Assembly: GCA_046309355.1 (NCBI GenBank)
Contig: JBKCPL010000059.1
Coordinates: forward strand, 1 to 53,591
Origin: CAYSBE01 sp046309355
GTDB lineage: Bacteria; Bacteroidota; Bacteroidia; UKL13-3
Length of the DNA stretch: 53,591 bases
Direction of reading: 5' to 3'
Part shown: positions 36,406 through 43,107 of the stretch, piece by piece
Layout: every line of letters starts with the position of its first letter
Position numbering within the stretch: the stretch's first letter is position 1
Notes under the pieces: generated by a model
The model's input: the letters and a program-made list of their open reading frames with translations, nothing else
What the model was told of the DNA's origin: nothing
Databases searched by the model: none
Made by a program: the position numbers and the translations under genes

Positions 36406-37651
36406 TATCGACTGGATAACACTGCTTATCTATTTTGTCTTCACAGGCTGGGGATTGATTTGCATTTATGCTTCGGTATATAAAGAGTCAAATCCTGATA
36501 TTTATGATCTTACCCAAAACTACGGAAAGCAATTGATGTGGATGGGAGTTTCCGTATTTCTGGGAATGCTCATTCTGCTCATCGATGAAAAATTCTTTTA
36601 CGCTTTTGCGTATTCATTGTATGGGTTAACCGTGCTGCTCTTGCTGGCTGTGCTTGCATTTGGTGTTGCCGTAAAAGGCTCTAGTTCGTGGATTGAAATT
36701 GGCGGTTTCAGAATGCAGCCTGCCGAGTTTGCCAAGTTTGGTACCAGTTTGGCCCTGGCACGATACCTAAGTGGGTATGATATAAAATTCAACGATCGAA
36801 AAACGAAAATTATATGTGCCGTTCTGGTTATTCTTCCCATGCTTATCATCCTGCTGCAAAACGAAACCGGATCTGCCCTTGTATTCGGCTCATTCATTTT
36901 TGTGTTTTACCGTGAAGGTATGCCAGGCCTTGTTCTTACTTTGGGCTTTGCATTAGCCTTCATGTCGGTGCTGGCATTAATTGTGCCATCGATGTATCTT
37001 ATAATCGCTATAGTTGTATTAGCGGTGTTGTTTACGTTATTCATCAGGCGAAACAAACAAAATTTGTTAATCGTAGCAGCAGTAGCTATTGGCTTTATAG
37101 GGCTTGTCAGTTCCGTAGGTTATGTTTTTGAAAATGTGATGCAGCCTCATCAGAAACAGCGAATAAATGTATTGCTAGGCAAGGAGGTTGACCTTAAAGG
37201 TGCAGGTTACAATGTTCAGCAGTCAAAAATTGCTATTGGTTCGGGAGGTTTACTGGGTAAGGGATTTTTGGAAGGCACACAAAATAAATTTCGTTTTGTA
37301 CCTGAGCAGAGCACCGATTTTATTTTCTGTACCATAGGCGAAGAATATGGTTTTACCGGTTCGTTTGTATTCGTTGTATTATACATGCTGCTGCTATGGC
37401 GGCTCCTGGCAATGGCTGAAAGGCAGCGTCAAAAGTTTAACAGGGTATACGGCTACTGCGTAGCAAGCATCCTGTTTTTTCACTTTTTGGTGAATATTGG
37501 TATGACATTGGGTTTAGTACCGGTTATAGGAATACCACTTCCGTTTTTCAGTTACGGAGGTTCAGCATTAATTAGCTTTACCATATTGTTGTTCATTTTC
37601 ATACGACTGGATGCCAATCGCATAAACGAACTGAAGGGGGCATTTGACTAA
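36374..37651 (+). CDS. rodA: Peptidoglycan glycosyltransferase RodA (SEDS)
   Basis: SEDS-family polymerase that pairs with PBP2. The 425 residues contain about ten membrane helices. Family motifs include GSSSWIEIGGFRMQPAEFAKFG (about residues 108-129), LQNETGSALVFG, and at the end PEQSTDFIFCTIGEEYG and PVIGIPLPFFSYGGSALIS. An in-frame start further downstream would lose the first helix, so the 32-bp overlap with mrdA is accepted. Its stop overlaps the stop of the converging PLP-enzyme gene by 4 bp, and there is no terminator between them. Confidence 0.96.
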   Translation: MTQLKQPKPASIDWITLLIYFVFTGWGLICIYASVYKESNPDIYDLTQNYGKQLMWMGVSVFLGMLILLIDEKFFYAFAYSLYGLTVLLLLAVLAFGVAVKGSSSWIEIGGFRMQPAEFAKFGTSLALARYLSGYDIKFNDRKTKIICAVLVILPMLIILLQNETGSALVFGSFIFVFYREGMPGLVLTLGFALAFMSVLALIVPSMYLIIAIVVLAVLFTLFIRRNKQNLLIVAAVAIGFIGLVSSVGYVFENVMQPHQKQRINVLLGKEVDLKGAGYNVQQSKIAIGSGGLLGKGFLEGTQNKFRFVPEQSTDFIFCTIGEEYGFTGSFVFVVLYMLLLWRLLAMAERQRQKFNRVYGYCVASILFFHFLVNIGMTLGLVPVIGIPLPFFSYGGSALISFTILLFIFIRLDANRINELKGAFD

Positions 37652-38808
37652 GCTAGTGCTTGCTGCAAGTCGGCTAGCAGGTCATCTATATCTTCTACCC
37701 CAACACTTAGCCGAAGTAAATTATCTACAACCCCGGCCTTTTCTCGTTCTGCTTTAGGAATAGAAGCATGAGTCATCGTTGCCGGATGGTTGATGAGGCT
37801 TTCTACACCACCTAAACTTTCGGCCAGCGTAAATACATGAAACGATGAGGCAATTCGGAATGTTTTCTCAAGATTAGCATCTTTCAATACAATGGAAATC
37901 ATGCCACCGAAATCACGCATCTGCCTTTTAGCTATGCCGTGATTGGGATGCTCGACAAAACCCGGCCAGTATACCTTTTCTATAGCGGGATGTGATTTTA
38001 AAAACTCAGCTACACGTTTTCCGTTTTCGCAGTGTGCCCGCATACGCAGGTGCAAAGTTTTTAATCCACGCAGTACCAAAAAACTGTCTTGAGGTCCGGG
38101 CGTAGCCCCGCAGCTGTTATGTATAAATGCAAGTTGCTCATGCAATGAATCATCGCTGGTTAGCAAGGCACCCATCACCACATCGCTGTGTCCGCCCAAG
38201 TACTTGGTAACGCTGTGCATGACAATATCAGCCCCCAGTGCCAGCGGATTTTGCAGGTAAGGCGATGCAAACGTATTATCAACGGCCAGCGTAATTCTTT
38301 TTTCCTTGGCAATAGCTGCACATGCGGCTATATCTACAATCTGCATGGTGGGGTTGGTAGGCGTTTCAATCCACAGCAGTTTTGTGTTTTCATTTATGTA
38401 GTTGCGTATGGTGTTCGCATCATTCAGGTCAATGAAATGAAATTTTATACCATAATTGGCAAACACCTTAGTAAACATGCGGTATGTTCCTCCGTATAAG
38501 TCGTTACCGGTAATCACTTCATCACCGGGTCGAAGCAGTTTTATAACCGCATCTGTTGCTCCCATGCCACTGCTGAAACACAATCCGTATTTGGCGCCTT
38601 CTAATGATGCAAGGCATTTTTCCAATGCTGTACGTGTTGGGTTTTTGCCACGTGCATAGGCATAGCCTTTGTGCTTTCCAGGGCTTTCCTGCCAGTAAGT
38701 AGATGTTTGATAAATAGGAGTCATAACTGCTCCTGTAGTTGGGTCGGGTTCCTGCCCTGCATGAATAGCACGAGTACCAAAACCTAATTTGCTAGTATCG
38801 AGTGACAT
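37648..38808 (-). CDS. Cystathionine gamma-synthase/beta-lyase family PLP enzyme
   Basis: Transsulfuration enzyme of the Cys/Met metabolism PLP family. The ATG at 38806-38808 gives 386 residues starting MSLDTSKLGFGTRAIHAGQEPDP; an ATG seven codons upstream is less likely. The PLP lysine is Lys202 in MHSVTKYLGGHSDVVMG. SSGMGATDAVIKLL, ETPTNPTMQIVDI and CGATPGPQDSFLVLRGLKTL are typical. The family includes cystathionine gamma-synthase, beta-lyase, gamma-lyase and O-acetylhomoserine sulfhydrylase; sequence motifs alone do not separate them, though the length and AYARGKNPTRTALE favour a MetB/MetC or gamma-lyase type. I see no SAM riboswitch in the 89-bp upstream spacer. Confidence 0.9.
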   Translation of the reverse strand: MSLDTSKLGFGTRAIHAGQEPDPTTGAVMTPIYQTSTYWQESPGKHKGYAYARGKNPTRTALEKCLASLEGAKYGLCFSSGMGATDAVIKLLRPGDEVITGNDLYGGTYRMFTKVFANYGIKFHFIDLNDANTIRNYINENTKLLWIETPTNPTMQIVDIAACAAIAKEKRITLAVDNTFASPYLQNPLALGADIVMHSVTKYLGGHSDVVMGALLTSDDSLHEQLAFIHNSCGATPGPQDSFLVLRGLKTLHLRMRAHCENGKRVAEFLKSHPAIEKVYWPGFVEHPNHGIAKRQMRDFGGMISIVLKDANLEKTFRIASSFHVFTLAESLGGVESLINHPATMTHASIPKAEREKAGVVDNLLRLSVGVEDIDDLLADLQQALA

Positions 38809-38826
38809 GATTTGTAATAATTTCAA

Positions 38827-38834
38827 CAAACATA
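38827..38834 (-). promoter_or_regulatory. Candidate -7 element of the PLP-enzyme gene
   Basis: Minus-strand TATGTTTG is an exact TAnnTTTG match, 18 bp before the ATG. No TTG at the expected upstream distance. Confidence 0.4.
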
Positions 38835-38854
38835 CTTTTTCGTTCTGTTTTTAG

Positions 38855-38884
38855 TTGTATCCTATAAAAAAGATACTATATTCA
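38855..38884 (+). promoter_or_regulatory. Candidate promoter of the TerB-like gene
   Basis: TTG (38855-38857), 19-bp spacer, TATATTCA (38877-38884). Spacing fits the Bacteroidota promoter; the -7 box matches TA--TT only. The spacer contains GTATC/GATAC, a 5-bp inverted repeat. Confidence 0.4.
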
Positions 38885-38897
38885 CTACAAAATTTTT

Positions 38898-39269
38898 ATG
38901 CCTATGGAAACTCAGTTTGTAAAAAAGATGAATAAAACTGAAGCAGGATTTCATTTATTGATGTTACTCAGCATGTCAGATAATATCATACGTTCAGAAG
39001 AACACGATGTGGTTATTGATTACCTGAACGACCATTTCAACGACAATATTGACCTCATAAAAGAACAGGCCTTCTTAACCGTTCTTCCACCTGAAGAGCG
39101 CGAAAACCATTTTGTAGAAGTTGCTCAACAGTTTTTCACCATTAGCACGGAAGACGAGCGTCATACCATTACACGCTTTGCTATGGATGTGGTAATGGCT
39201 GACGAGAGTATGCAGAAAAATGAAAACAGACTCATCAACCTGTTATACGATACGTGGGATTTAGCCTAA
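38898..39269 (+). CDS. TerB-like small helical protein
   Basis: Small, fully helical, acidic protein of 123 residues with no signal peptide. The pattern EAGFHLLMLLSMSDNIIRSEEHDVVIDYL followed by ITRFAMDVVMADESMQKNENRLINLLY resembles the TerB/DjlA-like fold, where two helix pairs carry acidic residues after short hydrophobic runs. TerB proteins bind metal ions in tellurite-resistance and stress complexes, but no ter genes are nearby and a stress role is not shown. A second ATG two codons in (38904) is possible. It is divergent from the PLP-enzyme gene. Confidence 0.6.
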   Translation: MPMETQFVKKMNKTEAGFHLLMLLSMSDNIIRSEEHDVVIDYLNDHFNDNIDLIKEQAFLTVLPPEERENHFVEVAQQFFTISTEDERHTITRFAMDVVMADESMQKNENRLINLLYDTWDLA

Positions 39270-39353
39270 AGGCTTGATCAATGATTTTTGTCTATTTTCA
39301 GCAGTGGTCTTAATCCTGTTTACATGCAATAAGCCTAAACCTAACGCAGTACA

Positions 39354-39938
39354 TTATTTTACAGCTTCGAAAAATACTTCGCTACCTGCTCTTGGCGTGA
39401 TAGATAGCATACATGACTCAAATGAAACTAACCTAAACAGTGGCCTGAAATAGGCTTCATATTCTACAACCGATCCGCCAAACGGAGGTCCTCCGTCAAA
39501 TTCTCGATTGAACAACACTCCGCAAACTTTACCGTTATTTGCCAGCAGAGAATGTACCTTAGCCGCATAGTGCGGCCTCAGTTCAGGGTTTATAGCACAA
39601 AAAAAAGTTTGTTCAAGTACGTAATCATACTGACCCGAATGCTCAAAAAAATCATCACACAGTACGTTTAATTTACCCGCTTTTATATACTCGGTCAGTT
39701 CAGCTTTTAATCGCTCGACAGGTGCCGAAGCAATATCAATTACAGTTACATCAGTAAAACCACTTTCCATCAAATAACTGGCTTCGTAACCGTTACCGCA
39801 ACCGGGTATTAGTACACGAAGCGATTTATCATTAATCCGGTCAATGATGTGTTTCAACGGTGGTGAAACTGCACCTAAATCCCAGCCTGTTTGCCCCGCC
39901 TCGTAGCGTTGCTGCCAAAATTGTTTTACATCGTTCAT
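39354..39938 (-). CDS. TPMT-family SAM-dependent methyltransferase
   Basis: Small-molecule methyltransferase of 194 residues. The N-terminus FWQQRYEAGQTGWDLGAVSPPL is diagnostic of the thiopurine S-methyltransferase family, and VLIPGCGNGYEASYL is SAM-binding motif I. VIDIASAPVERL is motif II, and EQTFFCAINPELRPHYA continues the Rossmann core. In bacteria such enzymes methylate thiols, halides or metalloid compounds such as tellurite and selenium; the true substrate is unknown. It is divergent from the transaldolase gene across 66 bp and converges on the TerB-like gene. Confidence 0.88.
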   Translation of the reverse strand: MNDVKQFWQQRYEAGQTGWDLGAVSPPLKHIIDRINDKSLRVLIPGCGNGYEASYLMESGFTDVTVIDIASAPVERLKAELTEYIKAGKLNVLCDDFFEHSGQYDYVLEQTFFCAINPELRPHYAAKVHSLLANNGKVCGVLFNREFDGGPPFGGSVVEYEAYFRPLFRLVSFESCMLSITPRAGSEVFFEAVK

Positions 39939-40004
39939 GTGTGGATGAATTATTCATGCAAGTAACTGTAAAAAGCACTATTCTTGTGCGTAAAACACAC
40001 CCAT

Positions 40005-40661
40005 ATGAAATTTTTTATTGATACTGCAAACTTAAAACAAATACGCGAAGCCAACGATCTTGGAATACTCGATGGAGTTACTACAAACCCTTCACTGATG
40101 GCTAAAGAAGGAATAACAGGCACCGATAATATTCTGAAACATTACATTGATATCTGCAATATCGTAGACGGTGATGTGAGTGCCGAAGTAATAGCGACTG
40201 ATTTTGACGGTATCGTACGCGAGGGCGAGATGCTGGCTTCACTTCACGAAAATATTGTAGTGAAAGTTCCCATGATAAAAGAGGGTATAAAAGCCATTAA
40301 GTATTTTACCTCGAAAGGCATTCGTACCAACTGCACACTTATTTTTAGTTCAGGTCAGGCCATACTTGCCGCCAAAGCCGGAGCTACATATATCTCGCCA
40401 TTCATTGGCCGTCTTGATGATATCAGCTACGATGGTCTTTCACTGATTGCCGAAATAGCTCAAATTTATGCTGTACAGGGGTTCCAAACACAAATATTAG
40501 CAGCATCTATTCGCAATCCCATACATATAATTAAATCGGCACAGTACGGAGCAAATGTCATTACGAGCCCGCTCGATTCCATTCTGGCCCTGCTTAAGCA
40601 TCCGTTAACCGATGCCGGTTTGGAGAAGTTTTTAGCCGATCATAAAAAAGCGAATGGGTAA
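40005..40661 (+). CDS. fsa: Fructose-6-phosphate aldolase/transaldolase-like (TalC/Fsa)
   Basis: Short transaldolase-family aldolase of the pentose-phosphate pathway or fructose-6-phosphate cleavage. The ATG at 40005 gives 218 residues starting MKFFIDTANLKQIREANDLGILDGVTTNPSLMAKEG, the family's defining start; an upstream ATG at 39984 adds MCVKHTH and is unlikely. Schiff-base Lys87 is in NIVVKVPMIKEG. FSSGQAILAAKAGATYISPFIGRLDD and ASIRNPIHI are present. The F/Y residue that separates Fsa from true transaldolase is not resolvable by eye, so the activity is left open; in Bacteroidota this short form commonly serves as transaldolase. Confidence 0.92.
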   Translation: MKFFIDTANLKQIREANDLGILDGVTTNPSLMAKEGITGTDNILKHYIDICNIVDGDVSAEVIATDFDGIVREGEMLASLHENIVVKVPMIKEGIKAIKYFTSKGIRTNCTLIFSSGQAILAAKAGATYISPFIGRLDDISYDGLSLIAEIAQIYAVQGFQTQILAASIRNPIHIIKSAQYGANVITSPLDSILALLKHPLTDAGLEKFLADHKKANG

Positions 40662-40784
40662 CCGGTTAAGTTCTTAGCATACAGCAAAACGCTGCGTGTT
40701 CGGAATGGATACATCATTCGTTGGAAATAGTGGTTGAATAGCACCGATACCCGTAATAGAGGTCTAGCAAACAACAAATTATAC

Positions 40785-41090
40785 ATGGCTCAGTCTGAAA
40801 AGGATATTGTACACACACTGCAACTTATCAGGCATAAGGTAAATGTACTGCTGGAACAAAACAGGCTCTTGCAGGATAGGCTGCATCATGCAGAAATACA
40901 GATACAAGAGCTTAGAAGTGCCCTTGAAACAGAAAAAAATAAACTGGAACAAGTGGCAGATCAAAATAAAATTGCTAAACTTGCTGATGCACTCATTCAT
41001 GATGAGCATGATAGGCAGGAAGTTAAAATTAAACTGAACGCCTACATACGCGACATTGATGCGTGCATTCGGTTATTGAGTGAAAGTTAG
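40785..41090 (+). CDS. Coiled-coil protein upstream of zapA
   Basis: A 101-residue protein of unknown function from the ATG at 40785 (MAQSEKDIVHTLQLIRHKVNVL). From about residue 13 to 70 it has near-continuous heptads (LLEQNRLLQDRLHHAEIQIQEL, then LETEKNKLEQVADQNKIAKL), so a dimeric coiled coil is expected. It has no signal peptide or membrane segment. The frame is open 17 codons upstream to 40734, but that part has no coiled-coil character. It stands 10 bp before zapA. Size, coiled coil and position suggest a divisome partner comparable to ZapB, but this is inference. Confidence 0.75.
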   Translation: MAQSEKDIVHTLQLIRHKVNVLLEQNRLLQDRLHHAEIQIQELRSALETEKNKLEQVADQNKIAKLADALIHDEHDRQEVKIKLNAYIRDIDACIRLLSES

Positions 41091-41100
41091 CTTTTAAACC

Positions 41101-41388
41101 TTGGAAGAACTATCCATAAAAGTGAATATAGCTGATCGTACCTATCCGTTGAAAGTTTCAGCAGATCAGGAAGAAACAGTCAGAAAAGCTGCCCGCCACA
41201 TCAATGATAAAATGAAGATGCTGCAACAGCAATTTGCAGTTAAAGATAAACAGGACATTTTATCGATGATCGTGCTGGAGGAAGTGACCCATAAAATGAA
41301 CAATGCAGAACTACACAGCATTGCTCAGGAAAATATACAGGCAGAATTGCACGAATTGCAACAGCTGCTGGGTAAAATAAAGGTTTAA
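41101..41388 (+). CDS. zapA: Cell division protein ZapA
   Basis: Cross-links FtsZ protofilaments at the division ring. The 95-residue protein starts at TTG (41101), the only candidate that keeps the whole ZapA domain: MEELSIKVNIADRTYPLKVSADQEETVRKAARHINDKMKML. The C-terminal half is a coiled coil (about 60-92, ELHSIAQENIQAELHELQQLL). It follows the coiled-coil gene after 10 bp and precedes rny by 57 bp. Confidence 0.9.
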   Translation: MEELSIKVNIADRTYPLKVSADQEETVRKAARHINDKMKMLQQQFAVKDKQDILSMIVLEEVTHKMNNAELHSIAQENIQAELHELQQLLGKIKV

Positions 41389-41402
41389 CCTTCTGCTGAA
41401 TA

Positions 41403-41442
41403 ACCGTTTACGCAATACACATAGTTAAAAAAATTAAACGGT
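41403..41442 (+). promoter_or_regulatory. Inverted repeat at the rny start
   Basis: ACCGTTTA (41403-41410) and TAAACGGT (41435-41442) are perfect 8-bp complements with a 24-nt loop. The second arm ends 3 nt before the rny ATG, so the stem would cover the ribosome-loading region. It has no T-run and is not a terminator. A role in control of rny is inference. Confidence 0.35.
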
Positions 41443-41445
41443 AAA

Positions 41446-42987
41446 ATGGAAATTTATGTAATCATTATTGCTGCTTTTGCAGGCCTGGTCATTGGCGCAG
41501 GGCTTATGTATATGGTGCAGCAATCTGTACTGAAGAAGAAAGCAACTGCAATCATCAGCGAAGCCAAAGCTAAAGGGGAGATTCTCATTAAAGACAAGGG
41601 GCTGGAGGCCAAAGAACGATTTCTTCAGCTCAAATCGGAACACGAAAAAGAGGTAGCTCAACGTAACCAGCAGGTAGCTCAATTGGAGGGCAAAATCAAG
41701 CAAAAGGAACAAAGCTTGAATCAAAAACTGGAAAACATACAGCGTAAAGATAATGAGCTGGACCAGTTGAGGCAAACATTGAACAAACAGCTGGAGGTGG
41801 CAGCAGCTAAAAAAGAAGAAGCTGAAAAGGCCCTTCAAAATCAGGTAAAGCAATTGGAAAAAATTGCCGGATTAACCGCACAGGAGGCAAAATCACAACT
41901 TATATCTGCCCTTACAGATGAGGCTAGAACCGAATCAATCAGTAAGGTAAAAGAGATAGTAGACGAAACCAAACTTACAGCAACCAAAGAGGCCAAGAAA
42001 ATTATTCTGAATACCATACAGCGAACCGCTGCCGAACACGCTATTGAAAATTCGGTATCTGTATTCAATATTGAGAACGATGAAATAAAAGGCCGTATCA
42101 TCGGGCGTGAAGGCCGCAACATACGTGCGCTGGAAGCAGCAACCGGAGTTGAAATCATAGTGGATGATACACCGGAAGCCATCATTCTTTCGTGTTTCGA
42201 TCCTATTCGAAGAGAAATTGCCCGCCTCTCGCTTCACCGTTTGGTGCAGGATGGCCGCATACACCCTGCCCGCATTGAAGAGGTGGTAACAAAAACCCGC
42301 AGACAACTGGAAGAGGAGGTGATTGAAATAGGAGAGCGTACGTGTATTGACTTGGGAATTCACGGTTTGCACCCCGAACTTATTCGAATGGTTGGGCGCA
42401 TGCGCTACCGTTCTAGCTATGGTCAAAATTTACTTCAGCACTCTCGCGAAGTAGCTCACCTATGTGCTACGATGGCAGCTGAATTGGGCCTGAATGTGAA
42501 ACTGGCTAAACGAGCCGGATTACTCCACGATATAGGAAAAGTTCCCGATGACGATCCGGAAACTCCTCACGCATTGTTGGGGATGAAACTGGCCGAAAAA
42601 TACAAAGAACATCCAGATGTGGTTAATGCTATTGGTGCCCACCACGATGAGGTTGAAATGACTGCGATTATTTCGCCTATCATTCAAGCCTGCGATGCTA
42701 TTTCAGGAGCAAGACCGGGTGCCCGCAGAGAGGACAGCGAGAATTACATGAAACGTTTGAAAGACCTAGAAAATACAGCGCTAAGTTACAATGGAGTGGA
42801 AAAAGCATATGCCATTCAAGCAGGTCGCGAACTTAGGGTTATCGTTGAAAGCGATAAGGTAACAGATGATCAGGCCGATTTGCTCTCGGTTGATTTGTCA
42901 CAGCGTATTCAAAAGGAAATGACCTATCCAGGCCAGATAAAAATTACTGTTATTCGCGAAAAACGGGCTGTTAATTACGCCAAATAA
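41446..42987 (+). CDS. rny: Ribonuclease Y
   Basis: Membrane-anchored endoribonuclease that starts mRNA decay in species without RNase E. The 513 residues contain an N-terminal helix (about 3-24), a long coiled coil (about 30-150), a KH domain (GRIIGREGRNIRALEAATGVEIIVDDTPE), and an HD domain with RAGLLHDIGKVPDDDPETPH and IGAHHDEVEMT. The C-terminal block YPGQIKITVIREKRAVNYAK is conserved. An 8-bp stem ends just before its start and a strong terminator follows its stop. The zapA-rny order recurs in Bacteroidota. Confidence 0.97.
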   Translation: MEIYVIIIAAFAGLVIGAGLMYMVQQSVLKKKATAIISEAKAKGEILIKDKGLEAKERFLQLKSEHEKEVAQRNQQVAQLEGKIKQKEQSLNQKLENIQRKDNELDQLRQTLNKQLEVAAAKKEEAEKALQNQVKQLEKIAGLTAQEAKSQLISALTDEARTESISKVKEIVDETKLTATKEAKKIILNTIQRTAAEHAIENSVSVFNIENDEIKGRIIGREGRNIRALEAATGVEIIVDDTPEAIILSCFDPIRREIARLSLHRLVQDGRIHPARIEEVVTKTRRQLEEEVIEIGERTCIDLGIHGLHPELIRMVGRMRYRSSYGQNLLQHSREVAHLCATMAAELGLNVKLAKRAGLLHDIGKVPDDDPETPHALLGMKLAEKYKEHPDVVNAIGAHHDEVEMTAIISPIIQACDAISGARPGARREDSENYMKRLKDLENTALSYNGVEKAYAIQAGRELRVIVESDKVTDDQADLLSVDLSQRIQKEMTYPGQIKITVIREKRAVNYAK

Positions 42988-43014
42988 CAAGCCTCCAGGC
43001 CAAAAAAAGTAAAC

Positions 43015-43045
43015 TCCCGGGTACCCCAGTCCCGGGATTTTTTTT
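43015..43045 (+). terminator. Intrinsic terminator after rny
   Basis: TCCCGGG, 9-nt loop, CCCGGGA, followed by eight T. It lies 27 bp after the rny stop and closes the transcript. Confidence 0.92.
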
Positions 43046-43095
43046 GCCTTTGAGTAAAGATATTCTTACAAATTTCCATACCACATATATTCTGC

Positions 43096-43103
43096 TACCT
43101 TTG
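43096..43103 (+). promoter_or_regulatory. Candidate -7 element of the T9SS cargo gene
   Basis: TACCTTTG is an exact match to TAnnTTTG, identical to the box before the protease gene at 27077. It ends 4 bp before the GTG start, implying a leaderless or nearly leaderless mRNA. TTTC stands in the -33 position. Confidence 0.45.
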
Positions 43104-43107
43104 AATT

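Noticed and set aside
38898..39938. Tellurite-resistance locus (TerB-like protein beside a TPMT-family methyltransferase)
   Set aside because: Both families can act on tellurite, but there are no other ter genes, the two genes converge rather than form an operon, and the TerB call is itself tentative.
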